Source: Aradus depressus (taxonomy: Eukaryota > Arthropoda > Insecta > Hemiptera > Aradidae). From it: 64,000 nt of DNA. Of this stretch, positions 11,611 to 23,800 are shown one piece after another (position 1 is the stretch's first letter; the number at the start of each line of letters is the position of its first letter). The translations under genes and the position numbers were made by a program. The notes beneath the pieces are model-generated. The model saw only the letters and a list, made by a program, of their open reading frames with translations, did no database searches and was not told the DNA's origin. Where the stretch lies: positions 51,911,087 to 51,975,086 of the forward strand of contig OY759216.1 in the NCBI GenBank assembly GCA_963662175.1. Direction: 5' to 3'.

Positions 11611-12504
11611 GCAGTTCCTGTATGACCTGATGACTTCTTCTCTGTTTTTTAGCAGGCTGAGAGGAGATCTGAAGGGCGATGACTCCGTGGTGTGTGACCA
11701 TCTTCACTTGCCTTCCTATCGATTCAATCTAACCAGCCCATCCTTCTGAAAACGGTACACAACGCTATGGTTTGAATCAGGTAAATTCAAATTCAATATA
11801 CCATTAACTTAAAAACATACTTTTAATTTTTTTTAGCATTTAATTGTAATAATTTTTAATAGAAAATATGGATATTAAAAATTCATTAATAACTATTGAT
11901 ACTATTATTCCCCCTTATATCATTCATGATTCTTTTTGTTTATTGTACATTTTTGTTAGTTTTCAAATGAGCAAGAAAATTTACATTTTGTTTTTAGTTT
12001 AATTTTTTTTTTCTAATCCTGCTAAATTTATGTTTTTTTTTTTCAAAAGAATGGATGGATATATGATTAATTATGTATCATTCATAACAAATTTGTTGTA
12101 GTATTAGTATACTATATATATATTAGTCAATGAAAGAACATAATAATTAATACACACAAAGTTTATATATTTAATTTATCATACATGTTCTAGGTCACTG
12201 TACAAGTTAGCCATAGAAGTTTGAGAACGCTGCTCTAGAGAGTCCTTTCTGCCCGAGTTGGAAGTACATGAAGAAGGTAAACAATAACAATAACGAAATA
12301 TACTTCTCGGAATTATAAATTGTTTTGAGGTAATGAGGTTCTATCCGACCAAAAGTTATTTTGAGGTTTGAAAATTTCATAATATTTGTAATATGTACTA
12401 TTCGTTTTTGAGTGTAAGTTCATTTCTTATTCACCATTAGGCTCTTCCATTCCACGCATTTTTTTAATACTAGCTTCATATATTAAACTTATCTAAACCA
12501 ATCG
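11611..12504. other. Non-coding stretch, AT-rich
   Basis: Holds a GC-richer patch at 11640-11760 after TCTGTTTTTTAG, but no open frame of useful length follows. The rest is AT-rich with no feature I can support. Confidence 0.4.
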
Positions 12505-13168
12505 GTTAGTTATTTTGACTCATGCCCAGGCTTTTGCTGTGAGGTCACATCGCCTACTACCAGAGCGCTCTTTCGTCACTCTCGTGCCCGACTCTACTAT
12601 GAGAGACCTAAATTTTACCTTCCTACGTATATTCACCTAATAATGCAAGGAATAGAGAGAGACATTGCAGAGTAGAAAAAATAGGGGAAAGCTGGATTTT
12701 TGCATGAACCTTCCTTTCGTGGTTCTAAACAATATACCAAAAGTCCCCACCGATACATGTGCCGCTGAAAATGTTACGCGGGGTCAAAGGTCACAAAAAC
12801 GGGTTTTCGCGAAAATCTAGTTAACGGTGACTTTTATCGAAAAAATAGTAGTTATCAAATTTGTAGCTTACAAAATTACCTACAAAATTACTTTTTTTCG
12901 TAAGACTAACGGTTTTCGAAAAAATTCGGGAATTTTTCCGAAGTTTGACCTATTGTCTTTATTCTCTGAATTATAAGGTAGTGAGGGGACTTTAAGGAGT
13001 TCCTAACATCGTACAGGCTAGGGATCATCGCTTATCGTCCCATCCAAAGGATGGCATGATCAAGATTTCTCCACTTCCCAGATAAAAAACCTAAGGGCCT
13101 CGACCGGTTTGGAACCCGCGATTTTGAACTCAGTAAGCAAGCAAGCAACCTCTCAGCTACCGGCGCCC
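12505..13168 (-). mobile_element. SINE copy interrupted by a ~330-bp insertion
   Basis: The SINE tail part is 12505-12640 and the head part 12976-13168, including box B and CTACCGGCGCCC. The inserted block 12641-12975 is unrelated, begins ATAATGCAAGG and has no ORF. Confidence 0.7.
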
Positions 13169-13659
13169 TCATCTAAACCAGTTGTTGAGTGATAAATAAT
13201 TTATCAAATCATTTTCACTCCAATCATTTAAGCCACATCTTTCAAGATATGACCGACATTTTAACTGACGATAGAAAAGGTCTACTGCACAAGTATTACC
13301 CTAAAAATCTCAATTTCTTAAAAATACAGAAAATAGTAGAATATTATTTGAAAAAAAAATAAATAAAAGAAATCTTATCAGATCATGTGGTTAAGTACCG
13401 AAATATGATATAGCCTTTTTCCGTGTTTTTGTTGGTGTTAATCACTGCAAAATGTTTTTAGTTTTGGAACCAAATTGTGAAAAAATTGGGTAATGTTTCA
13501 CTTAACACCTTGTAAGTATTATCCTGTATTTTAATAAAATAAAAATTGACCTTACTTTAGTAATCTTACAAAACTGCCAAAAAAAATAAAATTGAAAATT
13601 ATAGTTGTTTTTGGAACCTAAGGACCTTTTACAAGATATAGTGGGCTAGTCAGGATGTA

Positions 13660-14065
13660 GATGTACTCTCCGAGAATTGGAACGGACTAACGACGGATTT
13701 TCGGAACTGGCTGATCAGTAAAGACGTTGATGCGGTGTTGAACTCGAGGTTTAATCTTTATTACCGGGATGTCAGCAGTCTGGGGATCATAGAACCAGAT
13801 ACCCATCTTCATAGCCATATAAACAAGCTAAGAGTGCTTGTCCAGCTTCGGTTAGCAGGGAAAAAGGAACACGGATTTATATAAGAAACGAGAAACAGTT
13901 CTCTCCTGAGATTAGTTGTGGGTTGTGTTCTCTGAGAGAGATGGATGACCTGGCCCATTTTCTGATATACTGCCCCATATATGCTATGATTAGAGCAAAT
14001 ACCTGGCTGGCTATTTGGGAGATGTTCCGGTAGATGTCTCTCAGCAACAAAATCGTCATGAAATA
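13660..14065 (+). mobile_element. C-terminal fragment of a LINE reverse transcriptase, frameshifted
   Basis: The plus strand encodes NWLISKDVDAVLNSRFNLYY and LRVLVQLRLAGKKEHGFI. After a frameshift comes SCGLCSLREMDDLAHFLIYC, with the C-x2-C...H...C knuckle typical of LINE ORF2 ends. Confidence 0.75.
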
Positions 14066-14165
14066 TTAGAATATTAGAACAGACGGTCGAATGGTTTTGA
14101 AAAGGGTGCGAAAAATTAATTGATAAAATCGTTCTGGGGAAGTACATTGCCGGTGATTCACCGGT
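14066..14165 (+). repeat. End fragment of the dispersed subrepeat family
   Basis: GAAAAATTAATTGATAAAATCGTTCTGGGG matches the right end of the element at 11560-11600. Confidence 0.5.
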
Positions 14166-14897
14166 CTGTTTTTGTTAGCGGTACAAATGCTAGCGGGTAT
14201 AAATCCTTTAATTTAGTCATGAGAAATTGGAGAGAAGCCAGTCAGTCAGCTGTTCTATAGAATGCGTTAGTGATCAGTTGATGAAGTAGTTAAATTGTAG
14301 GTAGTGCTTTGGATCAAGTTGAAAGATCGATTAGTTAGTTACGTTGTAAATATTTCAATGACGCAAGATACTGTTGTAAACAGATGGTTTTTTGCGTTTA
14401 TTTGAGCCAGTTTTCTATTATTTCGTTGTGAATTAAGTTTCTAAGCTGTCAGTAATATTATTTATTTTTGCCTAAAGTGATTTTTGTTAATAATATAAAT
14501 AAAGACAGTTGTATCTTTTCTCCTCACAATAAGTTTTTCTACAAGTTTTCTTTTGGACTAACCGGTTCACCAAGCGTGTACTGTCAAAAAATATTGAATA
14601 GTTTCTCACCATAGTGTGGATTCTACTCTGTTAACAGTGTTTTTAACACTATTTAAAACAGTGGTGTGACGTCTTTTATTTCAATGAGAAATCTTGTCTC
14701 ACATCTTACTATCACAAATAGATTATTTGATAAACAGACAAAAAGTCATAAACAGACTGACCCACTTCTTCGAAGTCAATTGATTCAGTCCTAAGCTTAT
14801 TCTGTGATTACTGGGTACAATTTTCTTTGATGATAACTATTATTTTTGTGTATGTAGTCATAATGTTTGGTATTTAAAAATTACTTTTCAATTTCAG
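14166..14897. other. Region upstream of the first identified SLC17 exon
   Basis: May hold the missing start exon. Contains a repeat at 14655-14720 (ACAGTGGTGTGACGTCTTTT) whose inverted relative is at about 20366-20440. No convincing ATG exon was found. Confidence 0.4.
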
Positions 14898-17800
14898 CTT
14901 GTATACCCCAAAGGGTATACATGTCCATAATCTCCTTGATTGGTGTGACTATATGCTTCATGATGCGGTTTGGGTTCTCTTTAGCCATAACTGTTATGAC
15001 CCCTCCTAAAAAAAGTAAAGTAGATCCTCATGCCTGTCCGGAATTCGGCGAATATGAGCCTAGCTCAAGCACAAATTATGTAAGTACCTACATATATCTA
15101 CATACGTATTAAATAAAGTATCGTATTTGTCATTTCTAGGATTGCTTGTTTTATTTGGTGGTAAATCATTTGTAAAAATTAAAGTAGTGTGATAAGTTGG
15201 TTTTATTTTCTCGGAAATTAAATCGATCAAATATTTAAAATTTAAGCTTTGTTGGAATTTCATATTTTCCGATCCTCTTAATCCAAAGAGGACAAAAAAG
15301 AAAATCTTGAATTGTAACACCACCAATATAATGCAGAAGGGAAAATTGTATACATAATGTTTTTTTCTGTTTATTGTTATGTATTTTTATTGCATATTTG
15401 CTCTTATTTTAGTGTAAATAACAGAAATAGTTTATAAGAACTTCTTAAAGTTAATTTTTGCTTTTTTCCAGTTTATTACAATGTGATACGTATGTAGCAA
15501 AATTACGCACGAGTAAAGTTTGCTTTCGTTTTCATTATCTATACTATGATATGTATAGAGAGTGAAAGTTTGATTGTTTATTTGAGGTAATCACCGATTT
15601 GGATAATTTTTTTTTCCGTTGGGAAGTTGTTTCTGTTGGATATAGGCTGTACATATTCACGTTACATCAGAAGGGAGCTGAGCAGTGATAGTAAAAGTAA
15701 AGCAAGTCTGAGGAGATACGGCCCCCAGAGCGCCATTTTATGCACGTGCTGCTTAAACCGTTGAAGATACATGCAAAACCTTGAATAACGATATATTACT
15801 TGGTGGTAGGCAGATGTAGTGGACTAGCTTGTTAAATAAATAATTAGATTTATCAGTCCAACATATTTTTTTATTTTTACCACAACTAGTTTCGGCAATT
15901 TGCCATCTTCAGGTGGTGAATCTTTCTAGAGAAGAGGTCAAGAGACACGTTCGAGTATCATCAGGGTCCAGCTCTTCTACTTTGTCAAAAAACAAAAAAG
16001 TTCTCTTTTTCTGCGAAGAAAATTCGGAAGACCCAACATACAGATTTAGACGACAATGCTTTGCTGCAATGGTTTAAGGCCTATCAAAAGAAAAATGTTC
16101 CTATTAACGGCCCGATTTTACTTTTTTTTACATTTTAACTTTCTTCCAACTCTTTAATCTAAATAAGTGCTATTTTTTAAATAAATATAATGTGTTGTTT
16201 TTAATAAATTGAATTTTTTAAACCTTTATTCCATTGGACTTGAAAAATAAAATAAAACTTGTTTATTTGATATATTGTCTAATTTCACTAACTATATACA
16301 TATACATGGGAGTACTTTCGGTATTTCTACCATCCTCAGCCAAAAGCATAAGAGATAAGAGTCTTATCTCTTATGCTTTTGGCTGAGGATGGTAGAAATA
16401 CCGAAAGTACTCCCATGTATATGTATATAGTTAGTGAAATTAGACAATATATCAAATAAACAAGTTTTATTTTATTTTTCAAGTCCATTTGAATTATTTC
16501 ACAATATCTCTGCAATAATGTCAGTTTTCTTTATTCCATTGTTGTTTAGACCTTTCATTTGTTATTGATGCGATTGGGGGGGAGTGGTTACGACGACCAG
16601 ATTTTCCTATCCCCTTGGAGGTCGTTATAGACGATTTTGAATATATATCAAAATGATATATGAACCAAAAATTCCCCGACAGCATATACCTATTTGTAAC
16701 AGATAGTTTTTATTTCTGTATATAGACCATATTTTTAGATCGTAACTAATGTCTTTATATAATATTTTATGTATTTATATTTGGTGTGTATTGTTATGAA
16801 TGCTTAAAGATCAGTTGTCAGTCCAGTTTACGTATTTCTTATGTTGTGCCGCCCACCAAATTCATCGTTTGGACCACAGATCCTTCCTTTTTTCACCCAT
16901 CGTTCTATTCCTTTCCCCATGGTTTGTACTATTTGTTTATCATAATAAAAAAATCTAATACTAGTGATTGTGTTGGGAGGGGGGGGGGGCTTATTAAAAA
17001 TTGTGATTTGTAAGCATATATAAGTCCATTCTCTAGAAATGTTGTTTCAGAAAGAGTATACGTACGACTGGAGCGAGCTGGTGCAGGGTGTGATCCTGAG
17101 TTCCTTCTATTTGGGCTACTGTCTGACGCAGATCCCAGGAGGTGCGGTGGCAGACAGGTTCGGACCTCGCCTGGTCCTCTGTGTATCTGTTTTTGTCACC
17201 AGCATCCTTACCATCTTCACCCCACCTGCCATCTATGTCGGTGACTGGCCCCTTCTCATCGCCGTCAGGATAGCTTTGGGATTTGTTCAGGTATTATGAT
17301 CTGGGTGTTATTTGCACGGACACCGCACGCGAACCGCGGACCCCTGTCGTAGAACATGAATTATCTCAGTTAATAGTGTGTCTTTGTTGTAACAGAGAAG
17401 TAACTCTCTCAAAGTTTAGACAAAGAATCGAATCATTAGTTTTAACTTTATTTTTGAAAAAAAAAATCATATTTTCAAAATTAGATTTCTCTGAAACGAT
17501 TCAAAAGAATTTTGCATTTTTTTTTTTCAAAACTGATAAGGAAGGTAGTGTATACGTACGGTTAAAATAATTTTAATGGTCCAATTGGATTAAATGAATT
17601 TCAACACAATGCTACTAGCTGGCTACAGAGAAATGAATTTATAAGTGTTATTAATAGAAGTCGTCATTTGGTATAAATGCCACGGTAACAATGCTTTTTG
17701 ATCTATTGAATCCGCTAATCCAATAATTGGAGGAAATAAATGTATAGGGGAAGTTATGTAATCGTTTAGAAATTCAATGCGGAGTTTTCAAAATGATAAT

Positions 17801-20800
17801 TCCAAAAATGAAAAAAAAATGGCTGTCTGTGTGGTTAACTCCCGATAGAGTGAATGGATCGACACAATTTTTTTTATATGATTCCAGAACCCTCTAAGGA
17901 CAACACCTATTGATTTTCAGTCAAATCGGCCAAAGGGAACAGATGTGTTAGGGGGAGGCTTAACACTAAAATTCTAATAACTACAGTTGTTATGAATGTA
18001 TTGACACGAAATTTCATATGTGAATTAAAAACCCTATAAGGACGTCATCTATTAATTTTCAGTGGAATCAGCCAAGGGAAGGGGGGCTCAACTCAAAAAT
18101 CCTAATAACGGCCGATATAATGATTGTATCGATACAATATTTAGCATGATTATTCAGAAGCCACCATGTAAGTCAAATATTGAGTTTTAGCCTAAACGGT
18201 GGGTCCAATCCGAAATTTAGCCTCCCCCCTTCTAAACTGCCCTCTGGATCCGCGCGATTTTGAAAGTTTGCTCCTATAAATTTAACTTCCAACGAATCGG
18301 TAGATTGGTTTCAGAGGGAGAGCAAAACCTTAGTTAATTTGCGCTCATCATAAAATTTGACGCGCAGAAGTCCAACTCGTTTTGAACATGAAAATTCATG
18401 GATAATAGCGGTCATACAATTTTTCTCTTAGACCAAAATAAGGTTCACTTAAGTAGGTCACCAACCTCAATTGTGATAATTACCATAAACACTCCATTCA
18501 ATTGATAATTGGATTAGCGGTTAGTTAAAAAAAAAAAAAGAAATTCAAATATTCAATAGATCAAAAAGCATTGCTAGCATGGCACTTATACCAACTGACG
18601 ATTTCTATTAATAATTCTTATAAATTCATTTCTCTGTAGCCAGCTAGTAGCATTGTATTGAAATTCATTTAATCCAATTGGACCATTGCTCAACATTTCT
18701 AAGACCACTCCTGTGGAATGTTGCGTGATGCTTCGACTTGGACACATATTGTTTTCATTATTACAATTGTCGCCATCTTCCTTACATACACTTTGTATGC
18801 TCAACACGTCTTACAAAGCCCCTGTTGTGTACTTGTTATTACCTTTGTTGCAGGGCTTCTTTTATGCTTCACTCCACAGTGTTGTATCTCAATGGATCCC
18901 AAGAAAAGAAAGAGGATTTTGGGGATCATTCATATTTATGGGTAATCTTGATGACCTTTGGGTTTTTTTTCTCCATTTCTTCGCCTTTTTATATTTTTAT
19001 GCTTAGAACCTATTACAGAAGTATACTTTTATTAGTTTAGTATATTATTTTTTTATTACTGGGTGCTCCGGTAAATCATCCGCCCCGCAACTTCGTCGGG
19101 GAAGAGACTATTTAATTTAAAAATCAAATATAACAATATACAATAATGGAGTCAAATATAACAATATACACAACAATACAAATCAAATATAACAGTATAC
19201 AATATAAGGTATGGGGGTGTCTGGGGGCGACAGTCTCTGGTCTCTAACGGGACAGGCTGGCACTCCCAGACCTCCTAGTGTTGCGGCTACCTGGTGGCGC
19301 CGAGAGAGCTCGAGATTAGTGGGATGGGGCTGCTACTACATCGCGGTCGCCGGGGGTAGACTTCGGGCTTGGCCCGTCAATAGCCCCCGGCGCCGGGTCA
19401 AGAGGGCTTTCTCTGTTCTCGCCAGGAGGTGACAAACCGGCTGAACGCCAGGTAGTTGGACTCCATCATCAACTCCGGCAGGATCAATCCCAGATACGAT
19501 CCTGTCGCGCGGATCAACTCCACCCTAGACCTGTCGTACAGGGGGCAATCGAGGACCACATGTTCTGCAGTCTCGATGCCGCCACACGAACAGTTTAGTA
19601 TATTAATGAATTATTCTCTTACGGAATCTTTCAATGAGTGACCTGAGCTCACTCCTCTTTTTATTTAGTTTTGTTTAAAGGAGGGTGTCCCTAGCTATGA
19701 AGCAATATCATCCTGTCTAAAGTGGGGAGAGGAGCTCGGGATGGAGGGGTTGATGGGGGACTGGGACCGGCCATCGGCTCGTCCCCAGCCCATCTAACAG
19801 TGCTTGTTTCTGCTCCCGTCAGGAGCCCTTGTATTGTTTCAGGCGCACCTTGCTTGTGTGCAACATCACCTGTCCATGTTTGTAGAGGAAGTTCGGGATC
19901 TAGGGGTCCGCTAGGAGCCGACGAATCGGCTGAACATCAGGTAGTCGGTTTCCGTCACTTGGTGCCGTAGATCCAGTCCCGTGTACGATCCTGTCCCGTG
20001 GGTCAACTCCACCCTAGCTTGGTTGTAGAGCAGACATTCGAGGATTGCATGTTGATGCCACCGCATGAACAGTTCTGGTTGTTTTTCCTCTTAAAGAAGA
20101 AGAGGTTAGAGTTAAAGTCACCATGGCCAGATAATATTTGGGACATCCAGTTATCAGGCTGTACCACCGTAGAGTTGAGGCATAGCCGGATGTCCGGGAA
20201 GTATGCGTACGTCGTTCGGCCATCCGGGCATTGTGTCGGTTGTCATTTTTGCACTATCCAATTCTGGACGATGTCCTTGCAACACTCTGGTCTAGACTGT
20301 GCGAGTAGGTCTCATACCACACTTGTGTATAAACGTTACTTATTAACGTAACGTCAAAATTATTTACATATGTGATAGTAAGATGTTGTGGGACGAGATT
20401 TCTAATAGAAATAAAAGACGTTGTCTTCCCACTGTTTTATTTTATACCAGAACCGGTTTTCGACGCAACAGCGTCATCATCAGTGGTTCATCCCACTCAC
20501 ACAGCACAGACGTTGCAAGATAACTGAGCTATCGGCGCCCTCTCCGAGGATAAGGTTATATGTTCAGGTGTCAGCCCGGTTAAAAATGATATTTAGTGCG
20601 CTAATATGCACGTTGGTTTGTATGCCTAGGCTCCCATCTGGGCAACTTTTTGGCGATGCTAGCAACGGGCCAGCTGCTGGGCCATATGGGGGACGACGCC
20701 TGGCCATTCGTCTTCTACATCTACGGCTCTATGGGGCTCCTCTGGGTGCTGGTGTTCGTGATAACCACCTACCCCTCTCCCATGGAACATCCCAGTCTTT

Positions 20801-23800
20801 CTGACAAGGAGAAGGAACTTCTCTCTGAATACCACTCGGAGTCTAGCAAGGTTAAGGTAAGTAAGGGCCCCTTCCCCGTCACAGGGAAGTTATGTAATCA
20901 GTAAGAAATCATATTAAGTTCTAATTAGAATTTCTTCGTTAGCCCCTAAATCCAAAAATGAAAATAAAACATCAGATTTGTCTGTGGACATGAATATATT
21001 GAAAGGAGTTTTTATATGTGTATACAGAACCTCACAAGGAAGGGACTCATTGATTTTCAGCTAATGGGAAGGCAAAATTAATAAGGGGAGGGCTTAACTC
21101 AAAAACTGCCGATGTATTGACACAAAAAGTTATATTTGTCAAATCTCCTGTTTACCAGTTATAGATTTATATATTACTGTCGTATGCCTTTCAACACTAA
21201 CGAATGAAAAAAAAAACAGTTATTGAATGTACATTGTACAAAAATTGCCAATAAATGAGAAAAAAAAATAACTTGAAACCTGAGAAACCAGAAAGATGTG
21301 TAGTGAACGCTGTTCTCTCCATAAACATAGAAATAATAAAGGATCTTAACGCAAGATTTACAAACTTTTGAACAACTCAAATAATATATTAAAATGAAGA
21401 ATACAAAAATAAAGAAAATTTAATAATAAAAAATAAATTTATAGTAGAATTCATATTATACATAAGAACTAAGAGCTACATGACATAATATTAAAGTACA
21501 AGAAGAAAATAAAATAAAAATGCGTACAATCTTTATAATGTAAATACACATATTATATTAACTTGGTGGCGTTTACAGGAGTGAGAATTTGAAGTGAATT
21601 TGGTCGTTCAAACAATTCCCATTTTCTCTGGAACACCTGAAAATTAAGAGAACTATAAAAAAAAAAATTGTTTGAACGACAAAACTCTATTCAAGTTCTC
21701 ACTTCTTTTAACGCCACTAAGTTAATAGGTATATTGTGTATTTTCAATATAAAGACTATGTGTTGTTTATTTTCTTCTTGTACTTTAATTTACTTTTTAT
21801 CTCACACATTCTTTATTTCCTATATATATATATTCTATGTGTTCTATTATTTATAAACTTAATTTTTATTTATACAACTACTATTATATTTTCTTTTGTT
21901 GTATTTTCTTTATTTTATTAGATTATTGACAACTCAAGTATTTGTCAATATGTTACGGTAAGACTCTCCCCTCCCTAACCCAGCGTCTTCTCCAGGGGTC
22001 GGGGAGGCACAATCTTAAGTAATCTCTGGTAACTTGAACTATAAATATTTCAAAGCTTAAATGTAACTTTTGAACTTTGTGCGGACGATGGCTTGAGCCG
22101 AAACTGATACCCTTTATGTATATATTTTTGTGGAATTAGACAATATAGAAGTTAAACATGTTTTTTGCTTTTATTTATAAATGTCACCAAAAATCATTTG
22201 ATCATATTTAGCACATTATTAGGATTGTAAAATAATACACAATTAATTCATTATAATTATTTCCCTTTCTTATTATTTGTATTTGTATAGAAAGTGAGCG
22301 CCACTCCATACAAAGCTATATTGACCAGTATGCCAGTCTGGGCTATCATTGTCGGCGTCATCGGTCATGACTGGGGTTTCATCGTTCTGGCTGTCGACTT
22401 ACCCAAGTTTTTCAAAAGCGTCATGCGCTTCAATGTTAAGGATGTAAGTTGCTTTCTAATTTTTACTTAAAAAATATGCGATGTGGCCATTACAGGACTT
22501 TTTTATACCAACCACGCTTACAGATCTCTCTCTCCCTTCTCAAAATTAGTTCATACTGACATTACTGGGTTTAAGAAAGTATTGCGTTGGTGTCAGTGAT
22601 ATTTTTTTCTTTCATTGTACAACATAATTTTGAGAGTGACTTTCTTATACTCAATAATGCCAGTATTAAATAGTTTTAAGAGGGGAGAGGGAGAGAAATA
22701 GTGATATGTAGGCCTGGTTGGTATAAGTCCTGTCATGGCCACATGACATTTTTACTATTTTTTCCTTCAATTTTATACATTTTCATAAAATTTTCTAGTA
22801 ATAGCCCGACTCTACATGGAAGTTCTCAATTTTGCCTAGCCTAAATTGTTATTCACCTAGAGTAGCTTTTAGACTTATCTTTTTATGTGAATATAATTTA
22901 ATTAAATGGTCTACAAGACATTGTATCAAGACGAAGTATGTATATGCAGAACTCTATAAGAACGCCATCCATCAGCCTAATCGGCCAAAGAGAAGAGGGG
23001 CTACTTCACACAAACTCTTCACCTTCACCACACACATCCACTCGAGTCATTATAAGGCCCTGAAGAAGAAAATAAATAGTTTTCCAAACGTTGCCCAAAT
23101 TTTGAATTTTCATTTACACGACAGAACCTCGAATTCCTTCTACATTAAGGATATGTTTGTTTGCATATTTTTTTCTTCAGAATATAACTCAGTTAATAAC
23201 ATTTCGTCCCAAAAAATTAAAATATATCGCACATAATTCGAATAATAATTAGTCCTGATGAAAATACATTGGCTTACTGAGACATTTTTTATTTTGAAGC
23301 GAAGCTCTTACCTGCTTTTCATGCGATGCACTACTACTGCCACATGAAGATCCTGCATTAGTGACCATAGTGATAGGATGTAGGATTCTTTATATTATGT
23401 TTACCTTGCGTCATTGCCGTGCTCTTCGTACTCTTCTCGTTCATATAAATATCGCTTCTTGTTATTAATATTTATATTATATATTTAATATAAAGAATCT
23501 CTACTGTGAAGATGTGAAATTGGTGACTGAACAATCAGGAGACATTTTTCTAGTGTCTGCAATATAAGTAGTCAAAGAAGGAATAAAGTATTAATTGTCT
23601 GCTTTCGTTGTTGGTGATAAATTGTATACAATCACCAACGACAATGACTGTGTCGGTAGAAAAAATATAAAATAGGTGAATACATTTTTTTCCAAAAAAT
23701 ATTTATTGGGTAATTAATGTATGCAAAAGGACAAATCATAAAAAAGTAGATTAGGCGGTAAATTAAAAAAAAATTAGTTTCTCCAAGAAAATAAATAAAA

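Noticed and set aside
18686..19040. Overlapping open frames of about 75-106 residues before and across the SLC17 exon at 18854
   Set aside because: They read through the intron in wrong frames or without splice evidence. Only the frame of the 88-base exon fits the transporter.
20421..20804. 127-residue frame overlapping an SLC17 exon
   Set aside because: Out of frame with the transporter and begins inside a foldback repeat.
22832..23236. 134-residue open frame on the plus strand
   Set aside because: It runs across a SINE fragment, subrepeat-like sequence and a MITE arm; no protein similarity.
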